DNA from: Patulibacter minatonensis DSM 18081
Lineage (GTDB): Bacteria; Actinomycetota; Thermoleophilia; Solirubrobacterales; Solirubrobacteraceae
Length of the DNA stretch: 64,000 nucleotides
Assembly (NCBI RefSeq): GCF_000519325.1
Contig: NZ_KI912613.1
Coordinates: forward strand, 457,805 to 521,804
Direction: 5' to 3'
The notes under the pieces are model-generated. The model had not been told where the DNA came from. It did not search any database and saw only the letters and a program-made list of their open reading frames with translations. Shown here in pieces: positions 24,989 through 32,919 of this stretch; the stretch's first letter is position 1, and the number at the start of each line of letters is the position of its first letter. A program made the position numbers and the translations under genes.

Positions 24989-25984
24989 CTACCCCTCCCC
25001 CCGCAGCCGGTCCACGTCCGTCGCCACCATCTGGGCGACGAGGCTCTCGAACGAGTGGTCCGGCGTCCAGTTGAGGACCTGGCGGGCCTTCGTCGGGTCG
25101 CCGACCGGGGGCCACTGCTCGGGAGGGCGGACGAAGCGCGGGTCGACGACGACGCGGTCGCGGATCCGGCCGTCGCGGGTGGGGACGAGGCGCTCGACGC
25201 CGGCGGCGAGGAACGCGGTGTCGACGAGGTCGCCGACGGTGTGCGGGATGCCCGAGGCGAAGACGTAGTCGTCGGCGACGGGGTGCCGGAGGGCGAGGAC
25301 CATGCCGGCGACGATGTCCTGGGCGTGCGACCAGTCGCGGACCGCGGCGAGGTCCCCGAGGGTCAGCTCGTCGGCCTGGCCGGCGGCGATCGCCGCGACA
25401 CCGGCGGTGACCTTGCGCGGGAGGAACCGCTCGGGCCGGCGCGGCGACTCGTGGTTGAAGGTCACCGCCGAGACCAGGTGCCGGTCCTGGTGCTCGCGCA
25501 GGGTGCGGACCAGGCCGTGTGCCGCGAGCTTCGCCACGCCGTAGGGGCTGCGCGGCCGGGTCGGCGCGTGCTCCCCCTGGGGCGACACGCCGGAGTCGCC
25601 GAAGATCTCGCTCGAGCTGGCGACCAGGACGCGGACGTCGTCCATCGTCGCGGTCTCCGCGAGGATCGCGGCGGTCCCGGTGACCACGGCGCGCGTGACC
25701 TCCGTGGGGTCCTTCCAGGAGTCGGGCACGAACGTCGGGGCGGCCAGGTGGTAGACCTCGTCCGGCCGGGCGGCGGCCACCGTCCTGCGCAGGCCCTCGG
25801 GGTCGAGCAGGTCGGCGGCGGCGAGCTCGACGTGCCCCTCCAGGTGCCCGAGGCCCGCGGCCTGCAGGGCGCCGTCGGTGCGCCGGACCGTCCCGATGAC
25901 CTCGTCGCCGCCGGCCAGGAGCTGCTCCGCGAGGTAGCCCCCGTCCTGGCCCGTCACACCGGTGATCAGGACGCGGCGCGTCAT
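24989..25984 (-). CDS. GDP-mannose 4,6-dehydratase-like NAD-dependent epimerase/dehydratase
   Basis: A 331-residue SDR with the Gmd-like start RVLITGVTGQDGGYLAEQLL, VRRTDG, the active-site SSSEIFGDSG, YxxxK in SPYGVAKLAA, NHESPRR, and LGDLAAVRDWSHAQDIV. It is a diverged paralogue of the gmd gene at 20903: FVPDSW replaces the usual FVGLSW. It could be a second dehydratase or a GDP-4-keto-6-deoxymannose reductase (Rmd), which shares the fold. The ATG at 25984 has AGGGG 5 bases upstream. A TAGACT box at 26022-26027 implies a short leader. Confidence 0.82.
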   Translation of the reverse strand: MTRRVLITGVTGQDGGYLAEQLLAGGDEVIGTVRRTDGALQAAGLGHLEGHVELAAADLLDPEGLRRTVAAARPDEVYHLAAPTFVPDSWKDPTEVTRAVVTGTAAILAETATMDDVRVLVASSSEIFGDSGVSPQGEHAPTRPRSPYGVAKLAAHGLVRTLREHQDRHLVSAVTFNHESPRRPERFLPRKVTAGVAAIAAGQADELTLGDLAAVRDWSHAQDIVAGMVLALRHPVADDYVFASGIPHTVGDLVDTAFLAAGVERLVPTRDGRIRDRVVVDPRFVRPPEQWPPVGDPTKARQVLNWTPDHSFESLVAQMVATDVDRLRGEG

Positions 25985-26021
25985 GTGGTCCCCTGGTCCG
26001 GCCGGCAGCGCATCGGCGCCC

Positions 26022-26027
26022 AGTCTA
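26022..26027 (-). promoter_or_regulatory. -10 box TAGACT for the second gmd-like gene
   Basis: TAGACT on the minus strand lies 37 bases before the ATG at 25984. This gene has a leader and an AGGGG ribosome site, in contrast to its leaderless neighbours. Confidence 0.45.
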
Positions 26028-26266
26028 TGAGCCCCCATCCGTCGGGGATCGGCGGGCCCGGGACGATCGCCCGCGACGGCCGCGCACCCGGTCGCGCATG
26101 GCCGCGTCCCCCGATGGGTAGTCCCTGCACGCGGACGTGCGGCACACGGATCGGAAACCCGGACCGATAGGGTTTTGACCGACCGCGCAACTTCTGTAAG
26201 CACCACGGGTTTCACCCCGCGAGCGCCAGAAGCGGACGATCCCCGTCCTCACGGCCCACCCACACC

Positions 26267-27166
26267 ATGCACAACCACGGGAACCCGGTCTCCAACGCGG
26301 ACGTCCTCCGGTCGCTGGCGACCCCGCCGCCGCAGGTCGAGGTCGTCGGGATCCCGATGGCGCTGACGACCTACGAGCGCACCCTCTCCTGGATGGACGC
26401 GATGGTCGCCTCCCGCCGGCAAGGCTACGTCTGCGTCGCCGCGACCCACACGGTGATGGCCTGCCACGAGGACGAGGAGCTCCGCGCCGCCGTGCTCGGC
26501 AGCTCGCTGACGGTCCCCGACGGCCAGCCGCTGGTCTGGGCGATGAACCTGCTGGGCCACGAGCAGCCCAACCGCGTGTACGGCCCGACGCTGATGGAGC
26601 GCCACTGCGAGCACGCCGCCCGCAACGGCACCCGCGTCTACCTCTACGGCGGCCGCGACCGCGACGCGCTGGACACCCTGGCGCGCAACCTGCTCCGGCG
26701 CTTCCCCGGCCTGACGATCGTCGGGGGCTGGTCACCGCCCTTCCGCACGCTCACGGCCGCCGAGGAGGAGGACATCGTCGAGGAGATCAACCGCTCCGGC
26801 GCCGATGTCGTCTGGGTCGGGATCGGCGTGCCGAAGCAGGAGAAGTGGATGGCCGCGATGCGCCCCCGGCTCGAGGCCCCGGTCCTCGTCGGCGTCGGCG
26901 CCGCCTTCGACTTCCACGCCGGCCTCGTGCCCCAGGCCCCGGCCCGTGTGCAGTCCCTCGGGCTCGAGTGGCTCTTCCGGCTGATCCAGGAGCCCCGCCG
27001 TCTGTGGCGGCGCTACGCGCGCTACAACCCCCTCTTCGTCCTCCGGTTCGGGGGACAGCTCCTCCGCCAGCGCTCGTCCGGCCAGTCGGTCGCGCCGGTG
27101 CTGCTCGAGGGGCCTCCGCCGCGCCGCCGCCCCCTGCGGCGCAGGTCGGTTCCCGCCGGTCGATAG
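26267..27166 (+). CDS. WecG/TagA/CpsF family (GT26) glycosyltransferase
   Basis: A 299-residue protein with the GT26 hallmarks: PMALTTYERTLSWMD, a THTVMACHEDEELR segment, VPDGQPLVWA with the catalytic Asp, RVYGPTLMERHCE, GIGVPKQEKWM and GVGAAFDFHAG. These enzymes add the second sugar (often N-acetyl-mannosamine or its uronate) to undecaprenyl-PP-GlcNAc. The nucleotide-sugar dehydrogenase gene 10 bases downstream could supply the uronate donor, a good functional match. The C-terminal tail is Arg-rich. A TAGGGT at 26168-26173 could be its -10 box, giving a leader of about 85 bases. Confidence 0.92.
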   Translation: MHNHGNPVSNADVLRSLATPPPQVEVVGIPMALTTYERTLSWMDAMVASRRQGYVCVAATHTVMACHEDEELRAAVLGSSLTVPDGQPLVWAMNLLGHEQPNRVYGPTLMERHCEHAARNGTRVYLYGGRDRDALDTLARNLLRRFPGLTIVGGWSPPFRTLTAAEEEDIVEEINRSGADVVWVGIGVPKQEKWMAAMRPRLEAPVLVGVGAAFDFHAGLVPQAPARVQSLGLEWLFRLIQEPRRLWRRYARYNPLFVLRFGGQLLRQRSSGQSVAPVLLEGPPPRRRPLRRRSVPAGR

Positions 27167-27169
27167 CCT
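27164..27169 (+). promoter_or_regulatory. -10 box TAGCCT for the nucleotide-sugar dehydrogenase
   Basis: TAGCCT overlaps the stop of the GT26 gene and ends 7 bases before the GTG at 27177, giving an internal leaderless promoter. Confidence 0.5.
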
Positions 27170-27176
27170 TCCCTCG

Positions 27177-28466
27177 GTGGATCTGGACGTCGCAGTCGTC
27201 GGTATCGGTCGCGTAGGGCTCCCGCTGGCGCTCGCGTTCGCCGACAGTGGTCTCCGGACCATCGGGATCGACGCCAAGGAGGAGATCGTCTCGGCCGTCC
27301 AGGACGGCCGCATGCCGTTCGACGAGCCGGGTGCCGAGGAGATCCTGGGACGCGTCCAGGCGAACGGCACGCTCGAGGTCTCCGGCAGCGTCGCCGAGGC
27401 CGCGCGGGCGCGCCACATCGTCCTGACGCTCGGGACCCCGTCGTTCTCGCACATCGAGATCGACGTCGGCCAGATCCGCAGCGTGCTGGACGACCTCCTC
27501 CCGCACCTGCGCGAGGGCCACTGCATCGTCCTGCGCTCGACGATCGCCCCGGGGACGACCGAGTTCGTCGCCGGCTACCTCGAGATGCACCGCGGGTTCA
27601 CCGTCGGGACGGACCTCTTCGTCGCGCACGTCCCCGAGCGGATCGCCGCCTCCCGGTTCTTCGCCGAGATCTCCACGCTGCCGTGCATCGTCGGCGGCGT
27701 CGGGGAGCGCTCGGGCGAGGTCGCGGCCGAGCCGTTCGCCGCGCTCGGCGCCCGCGTCGTGCACACGACCCCGGTCGAGGCCGAGCTCGCGAAGATCTGG
27801 ACCAACATCCTGCGGTACACGATGTTCGCGCTGCCCAACCGGCTGATGATGGAGTGCGAGCAGTACGGCGCCAACGTCTTCGAGGTCATCGACCTCATCA
27901 ACCGGGACTACCCGCGCGGCGGGATGAAGCTGCCCGGGATGACCGCCGGCACCTGTCTGCGGAAGGACTTCACGTTCTCCGAGGAGCGCTCGCCGGCGCC
28001 GGGGATGCTGCTGGCGGTCTCGCGCGTCAACGAGTCCGTACCGCTGTTCCTGCTGGACGGCGTCAAGCGTCGGCTGCCGGGTGGCAAGCTCCGCGGGCGC
28101 AAGGTCGCCGTCCTCGGCCTGGCGTTCAAGGGCGACACCGACGACGAGCGCGACTCCCTGAGCTTCAAGCTCATGCGCCTCCTGGAGCGCGAGCTCGCCC
28201 TCGTCGCCGCGCACGACCCGCACAGCCCCTCGTCGACGCTGACGCTGGCCGAAGCCGTCGCCGACGCCGACGCGATCGTCCTGGCGACGAACCACAGCGC
28301 GTGGAAGGACCCGGCCGTGCTCCGCCGGATCGCCGACCTCGCGTCCGACGGCGCCGTCCTGGCGGACCCGTGGAACTGCTTCGGGCAGGACGCGGTCTTC
28401 GGCGAGGCCGAGACGCTCGCCGGCCAGGTCGAGCGGCCCGAGGCGCCGGCGCCGACCGTCGCCTGA
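27177..28466 (+). CDS. Nucleotide-sugar dehydrogenase (UDP-glucose/GDP-mannose dehydrogenase family)
   Basis: A 429-residue protein with the three-domain family layout. The NAD site is VAVVGIGRVGLPLALAFA at the N-terminus. The central domain contains AELAKIWTNILRYTMFALPN and the catalytic Cys in MTAGTCLRKDFTF. The C-terminal domain holds VAVLGLAFKGDTDDERDS. It oxidises the C6 hydroxyl of a UDP- or GDP-hexose to the uronate; UDP-N-acetylmannosamine or UDP-glucose are the best guesses, given the GT26 gene just upstream. Length is normal. Confidence 0.92.
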   Translation: MDLDVAVVGIGRVGLPLALAFADSGLRTIGIDAKEEIVSAVQDGRMPFDEPGAEEILGRVQANGTLEVSGSVAEAARARHIVLTLGTPSFSHIEIDVGQIRSVLDDLLPHLREGHCIVLRSTIAPGTTEFVAGYLEMHRGFTVGTDLFVAHVPERIAASRFFAEISTLPCIVGGVGERSGEVAAEPFAALGARVVHTTPVEAELAKIWTNILRYTMFALPNRLMMECEQYGANVFEVIDLINRDYPRGGMKLPGMTAGTCLRKDFTFSEERSPAPGMLLAVSRVNESVPLFLLDGVKRRLPGGKLRGRKVAVLGLAFKGDTDDERDSLSFKLMRLLERELALVAAHDPHSPSSTLTLAEAVADADAIVLATNHSAWKDPAVLRRIADLASDGAVLADPWNCFGQDAVFGEAETLAGQVERPEAPAPTVA

Positions 28467-28551
28467 CGACGGCCCCGGCCCGCCGGCCCCGCACGCGCCG
28501 GGCCGGACGACTCGTCACCCGACCGCCACGACCGCCGGGCCGGGCGCCGGA

Positions 28552-28557
28552 TAGCCT
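28552..28557 (+). promoter_or_regulatory. -10 box TAGCCT for the epimerase at 28566
   Basis: TAGCCT ends 8 bases before the ATG at 28566, with no Shine-Dalgarno. Confidence 0.55.
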
Positions 28558-28565
28558 CCGGCCCA

Positions 28566-29519
28566 ATGTCTCGCGTTCTCGTCACCGGCGGTGCCGGCAC
28601 CATCGGCGCCGCCGTCGTCCGTCGTCTCCTCCGCGATCCCCGCTTCGAGGTCCGGGTGTCCGACCAGCGCGACGCGCCGGACTGGATGCGCGAGGGCTGC
28701 GAGATCCACCGCGGCGACCTGCGCGACCGCGACGAGGCCAAGCGCGCGCTCGTCGGCTGCTCCCACGTCATCCACCTGGCCGCGATCGTCGGCGGGATCG
28801 GCAACTTCCACAAGCTGCCCTACACGCTGACCGACGTGAACTCGTCGCTCTACAACAGCGTCATGGGCGCCGCCGTCGAGATCGGCGTCGACCGGTTCAC
28901 GTACGTGTCGAGCTCGATGGTGTTCGAGAACACCACGACGTTCCCGACCGCCGAGTCCGACGTCGACAAGGTCCCCGCGCCGACGTCGGCCTACGGCTTC
29001 TCGAAGCTGACCGGCGAGGTCCAGATCAAGGCCGCGCACGCCGAGCACGACCTGCGGTACACGATCGTCCGCCCGTTCAACGCCTACGGCCCCGGCGAGA
29101 TGCCCGAGGACGAGCCCGGCATCGCGCACATGGTCCCCGACGTCATCAAGAAGGTCCTGGCGCTGCCCCAGGGCGCGCCGCTGCCGATCTTCGGCAAGGG
29201 CGACCAGACCCGCACGCTGACCCACGTGCAGGACATCGCCGACGGCATCGTCACCGCGACCGGCCACGACGCCGGCCTGAACGAGGACTTCAACATCTCC
29301 GCCGGCGACGAGCGCACGATCGCCGACGTCTGCCGCGTCATCTGGGAGCAGTGCGGCCGCACCGACGAGCTCGTCTTCGAGCACCTCCCGACGTTCGACG
29401 TCGACGTCCAGCGCCGCTGGCCCGACGTGTCGAAGGCCAAGCGCCTCCTGGACTGGGAGTCGCAGATCCCGCTCGACAAGGGCGTCGCGGACACCGTCGC
29501 CTGGTTGAGGACGGTCTGA
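28566..29519 (+). CDS. NAD-dependent epimerase/dehydratase
   Basis: A 317-residue extended SDR: RVLVTGGAGTIGAAVVRRLL at the start, HLAAIVGGIGNFH, the SSSMVFENT active-site segment, YxxxK in SAYGFSKLTG, RPFNAYGPGE and FGKGDQTRTLTHVQD. The IVGGIGNFH and NAYGPGE phrases resemble GDP-mannose 3,5-epimerase and GDP-fucose synthase-type enzymes more than GalE, so a role on a GDP sugar is possible, but the substrate cannot be fixed. It has its own leaderless promoter and converges with the FkbM gene, whose end is 12 bases away. Confidence 0.88.
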   Translation: MSRVLVTGGAGTIGAAVVRRLLRDPRFEVRVSDQRDAPDWMREGCEIHRGDLRDRDEAKRALVGCSHVIHLAAIVGGIGNFHKLPYTLTDVNSSLYNSVMGAAVEIGVDRFTYVSSSMVFENTTTFPTAESDVDKVPAPTSAYGFSKLTGEVQIKAAHAEHDLRYTIVRPFNAYGPGEMPEDEPGIAHMVPDVIKKVLALPQGAPLPIFGKGDQTRTLTHVQDIADGIVTATGHDAGLNEDFNISAGDERTIADVCRVIWEQCGRTDELVFEHLPTFDVDVQRRWPDVSKAKRLLDWESQIPLDKGVADTVAWLRTV

Positions 29520-29531
29520 GCCGTCGCCCGC

Positions 29532-30281
29532 CTACGGGTGGGCGACGAAGAACCAGATCATCTCGGTGAAGAGTGCCTGGAACTCATCGCGAGACAACGG
29601 GCCGTTGCCGTCGATGTCGAAGAGGCGGTAGCCGACCTCGCCGATCAGGAAGTCGTGGATGTCGGACGACGTCGCGCCGAAGTGCTCGCTGCCGCCGACG
29701 CCGTGCTCGAACGCGATCGTCGGCCGGTCGCGCAGGAGGAGCTCCTTCGCGCCCTTCAGCACGCCGAGCTCGCCGCCCTCGACGTCGATCTTCACGAACG
29801 ACACGCGGCGGTCGGGGTCGACGACGTCGTCGAGGCGCTCCACGGCGACCTCGATCGTCTCCTTGTCGTCGCCGCCGTGCCCGCGGTCCCGCAGGCCGCT
29901 GAGCTCCGGGCTCTGCCGGACGTGCGTGAACAACGCGGAACCGGCCTCGTCGGACACGGCTGCCTCGCGGACCTCGACGCCCGGGAAGCGCTCGCGGAGG
30001 ATCTGCGCCTGCGCCGGGAGGGGCTCGAACGCCAGGTGCGTGCCCTGCGGGGCGTACCGGACGATGTCCTGCAGGACGGTGCCGGTGTGGGCGCCGACGT
30101 CGACGCAGTTCGCGTCGACCGCCAGCCCGTGGGCGAGCAGCAATCCGAGGTTGACGTTGTCCTGGTTGTTGCGACGCGCGTGGCGGCTGACCAGCCGGTA
30201 GCCCCTGCGCAGGTGGTCTCCGACCCCCAGGCGGTCGGAGACCGTGGAGATGCGTTCGATCGTGCTGCCGGCGAGCGCCAT
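29532..30281 (-). CDS. FkbM family methyltransferase with an EF-hand-like C-terminal loop
   Basis: A 249-residue class I methyltransferase. The SAM site is VDVGAHTGTVLQ (residues 60-71), then HLAFEPLPAQA and the FkbM phrase VSFVKIDVEGGELGVLKGA. FkbM enzymes O-methylate sugars or polyketides. Residues 222-233 read DIDGNGPLSRDE, which matches the 12-residue calcium-binding EF-hand loop at positions 1, 3, 5 and 12, followed by FQALF. The ATG at 30281 is favoured by a TACCGT box 9 bases upstream. Confidence 0.87.
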   Translation of the reverse strand: MALAGSTIERISTVSDRLGVGDHLRRGYRLVSRHARRNNQDNVNLGLLLAHGLAVDANCVDVGAHTGTVLQDIVRYAPQGTHLAFEPLPAQAQILRERFPGVEVREAAVSDEAGSALFTHVRQSPELSGLRDRGHGGDDKETIEVAVERLDDVVDPDRRVSFVKIDVEGGELGVLKGAKELLLRDRPTIAFEHGVGGSEHFGATSSDIHDFLIGEVGYRLFDIDGNGPLSRDEFQALFTEMIWFFVAHP

Positions 30282-30290
30282 GTCGGGCCA

Positions 30291-30296
30291 ACGGTA
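30291..30296 (-). promoter_or_regulatory. -10 box TACCGT for the FkbM gene
   Basis: TACCGT on the minus strand ends 9 bases before the ATG at 30281. Confidence 0.45.
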
Positions 30297-30369
30297 TCGG
30301 GGGCGCCCCGGGCGGGATGCACGCCGCGGCGCCACGTCCCCGCCACGGCGGATCCTGGTCGGCGGCGCC

Positions 30370-31785
30370 TCAGATCGCCTTGCCCGGGTTCATCGTCCCC
30401 GCCGGGTCCCAGGCGTCCTTGATCGCGCGGCCGAGGCCGCGGGCGTCGCCAAGCTCGGCGTCGAGGTGGGCCGTCTTCAGCAGGCCGACGCCGTGCTCGC
30501 CGGAGACCGTGCCGCCGAGCTCGAGGGCCAGGGCGACGATCGCGTCGAAGGCCGCCCGGGCGCGGAGGACGGCGTCGGCGTCGCGGTGGTCGTAGACGAC
30601 GGTCGGGTGCATGTTGCCGTCGCCGGCGTGACCGAAGGTGCCGATCAGCACGTCGCGATCGACGGCGATCCGCTCGACGCCCGCGAGGAGCGCGGGGACC
30701 TGCGGCAGTGGGACGGCGACGTCGTCGAGGAGGGTGGTGCCCTTGCGCTCGAGCGCCGGGTAGGCGAGCTGCCGGGCGACGGTGATCGCGCGTCCCTCGG
30801 CCTCGTCGTCGGAGACGACCGAGAGCGTGGCCCCGGCGGCGTCGCAGAGCTCCTGGATCAGCTCGATCTCGCGCAGCCCCGCGTCCGCCCCGGCGTCGGA
30901 CCGGGCGAACAGCACCGCGTGGACGTCGTCCTCGTAGCCGAGCGGCTCGAGCTCCTGCACCGCCTGCAGGGTCGTGCGGTCGAGCAGCTCGAGCATCGAC
31001 GGCCGGACCCGGCGGACGATCGCGGCGACGGCCTCCCCGGCGTCGACGAGCGACGAGAACGTCGCGGCCAGCGTCGACGACCGCGGCGGAGCGGGGAGCA
31101 GGCGGACGGTCGCCTCGGTGACGATGCCGAGCGTTCCCTCCGAGCCGCAGATGAGGCCCGCGAGGTCGTAGCCCGCGACCCCCTTGCGGGTGCGGTGGCC
31201 GACGCGCACGGCCCGGCCGTCGGCGAGCACGACCTCGCACGAGAGCAGCGCGTCGCGCGTGACGCCGTACTTCACGCAGCAGAGACCACCAGCGTTGGTG
31301 GCGATGTTGCCGCCGATCGTCGAGAACTCGCGGCTGGCCGGGTCCGGGGCGTACCAGAGGCCCTCGGCCGCCGCGGCCGTGCCGAGGACCGCGTTGACGA
31401 CGCCCGGCTGGACCGTGGCGGTGAGGCCGGCGGCGTCGAGCTCGACGATCCGGTCCATCCGCTCGAGGCTGACGACGACGCACCCGTCGATCGCGTTGGC
31501 GCCGCCGCTGAGGCCCGAGCCGGCACCGCGCGGGACGACCGGGACCCCGTGGGCCGCCGCCGCGCGGACCGCGACCTGCACCTCGGCCGTCGTCGTCGGG
31601 CGGACGAGCGCGGCGGGCATGCCGGCGGCCAGCAGGCCCGGCGCGGCCTGGTCGCGGCGGTAGGCCTCCAGCACGTCCGGGTCGGCGACCACGTCTCCCG
31701 CGCCGGCGAGGCCGGCGAGCAGCGTGGCCGACGGCGACCGCTGCCCCGGGAGCGCCGGACCGGGAGTCGTGTCCTCGGAGGCCAT
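30370..31785 (-). CDS. FAD-linked oxidase, glycolate/D-lactate dehydrogenase GlcD-like
   Basis: A 471-residue flavoprotein of normal GlcD length. The PCMH-type FAD domain holds VPVVPRGAGSGLSGGAN and STIGGNIATNAGGLCCVKYG; the C-terminal oxidase domain ends with the family phrases GTFGHAGDGNMHP, GGTVSGEHGVG and DPAGTMNPGK. It oxidises a 2-hydroxyacid such as glycolate or D-lactate. GlcE and GlcF partners are not adjacent, so it may be a single-subunit D-lactate-type enzyme. It is a metabolic gene set within the glycan locus. The ATG at 31785 follows TACGCT by 7 bases. Confidence 0.93.
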   Translation of the reverse strand: MASEDTTPGPALPGQRSPSATLLAGLAGAGDVVADPDVLEAYRRDQAAPGLLAAGMPAALVRPTTTAEVQVAVRAAAAHGVPVVPRGAGSGLSGGANAIDGCVVVSLERMDRIVELDAAGLTATVQPGVVNAVLGTAAAAEGLWYAPDPASREFSTIGGNIATNAGGLCCVKYGVTRDALLSCEVVLADGRAVRVGHRTRKGVAGYDLAGLICGSEGTLGIVTEATVRLLPAPPRSSTLAATFSSLVDAGEAVAAIVRRVRPSMLELLDRTTLQAVQELEPLGYEDDVHAVLFARSDAGADAGLREIELIQELCDAAGATLSVVSDDEAEGRAITVARQLAYPALERKGTTLLDDVAVPLPQVPALLAGVERIAVDRDVLIGTFGHAGDGNMHPTVVYDHRDADAVLRARAAFDAIVALALELGGTVSGEHGVGLLKTAHLDAELGDARGLGRAIKDAWDPAGTMNPGKAI

Positions 31786-31792
31786 GGGGCCG

Positions 31793-31798
31793 AGCGTA
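31793..31798 (-). promoter_or_regulatory. -10 box TACGCT for the GlcD-like gene
   Basis: TACGCT on the minus strand ends 7 bases before the ATG at 31785. Confidence 0.55.
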
Positions 31799-31819
31799 CG
31801 CCCCCGGCCCGGCGGGCCC

Positions 31820-32860
31820 TCAGCCCTGTGCGCGCCGGGCGTCCTGCGCCGCCTCGCGCTCGGCGGTGCCCGGGGCGTTCCAGGCCTCCCACGCGCCCTC
31901 GACCATCGCGCGGAGGTCGAGGCCGGGCTTCCAGCCGAAGTCCTCCTCGATGCGCCGGGCGGACCCGACGATCTTCGCCGGGTCGCCCGCGCGCCGGGGG
32001 GCGACGTCGTAGCCGAGGGCCTCCTCGCCGACGACGGAGAGGATCGTCTCGATGATCTGCCGGACGGAGACGCCCTCCCCGCGGCCCACGTTGTAGGCGG
32101 CGGCGAGCTCCGTGCCCTCGTCGAGCTGCACCGCCGCGCGCAGGTGCGCCTCGGCCAGGTCGACGACGTGGACGTAGTCGCGGACGCAGGAGCCGTCGGG
32201 CGTCGGGTAGTCGTCGCCGAAGACCTTCGGCCGCGCGCCGCGGGACAGCGCCCGGAAGACGAGCGGGAACAGGTTGTAGGGGCTGTGGTCGACGAGCGCG
32301 AGGACGCCGCCGTCGCCGGTGTCACGGACCGGGCCGGAGCCGACGACGTTGAAGTACCGCAGCGACGTGTGCTTGAGCTCGGGGCGTGCGACGGCCTGGT
32401 CGCGGATCAGCCACTCGCCGATGAGCTTCGACTCGCCGTACGGGCTCTCGGGCCGCTTCGGGGCGTCCTCGGCGACGATCTCGCCCTCCATCGTGCCGTA
32501 GGTCGCCGAGCTCGACGAGAACACGAGGCGGTCGACCCCGCGCGCCGCCATCTGCTCGAGGAGGACCCGGGTGCCTTCGACGTTGACGCGGTAGTAGTCG
32601 AGCGGCACGCGCGGCGACTCCCCGGCGTACTTCAGGCCACCGAGGTGGACCACGCCCTCGACCGGCTGCGCGTCCAGGGCGCGGGCGACGTCGGCGGGAT
32701 CCTCGAGCTTCCCCTCGTGGAGGGTCACGCCCGCGGGGACGAACTCGCGGAAGCCCGACGACAGGTCGTCGAGGACGACGACCTCGCGGTCCGCGGCCAG
32801 GAACGCCTGGACGATGTGGGAGCCGATGTATCCGGCACCGCCGGTGAGGAGCCACGCCAT
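31820..32860 (-). CDS. galE: UDP-glucose 4-epimerase
   Basis: A 346-residue SDR that interconverts UDP-glucose and UDP-galactose. It shows WLLTGGAGYIGSHIVQAFL, LDDLSSGFREF, HLGGLKYAGESPRVPLDYY, the SSSSATYG active site and YxxxK in SPYGESKLIG, RYFNVVGS and the GalE-specific YPTPDGSCVRDYVHVVDLA. The C-terminal tail is charged. Length and motifs match bona fide GalE closely. The ATG at 32860 follows TAGACT by 7 bases. Confidence 0.95.
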   Translation of the reverse strand: MAWLLTGGAGYIGSHIVQAFLAADREVVVLDDLSSGFREFVPAGVTLHEGKLEDPADVARALDAQPVEGVVHLGGLKYAGESPRVPLDYYRVNVEGTRVLLEQMAARGVDRLVFSSSSATYGTMEGEIVAEDAPKRPESPYGESKLIGEWLIRDQAVARPELKHTSLRYFNVVGSGPVRDTGDGGVLALVDHSPYNLFPLVFRALSRGARPKVFGDDYPTPDGSCVRDYVHVVDLAEAHLRAAVQLDEGTELAAAYNVGRGEGVSVRQIIETILSVVGEEALGYDVAPRRAGDPAKIVGSARRIEEDFGWKPGLDLRAMVEGAWEAWNAPGTAEREAAQDARRAQG

Positions 32861-32867
32861 GCGCCGC

Positions 32868-32873
32868 AGTCTA
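32868..32873 (-). promoter_or_regulatory. -10 box TAGACT for galE
   Basis: TAGACT on the minus strand ends 7 bases before the ATG at 32860; no Shine-Dalgarno is present. Confidence 0.55.
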
Positions 32874-32919
32874 GGCGGGGAGCCTGGGGGCTTCCTGTGC
32901 TGGTCGGCGCCGCCCGCGG

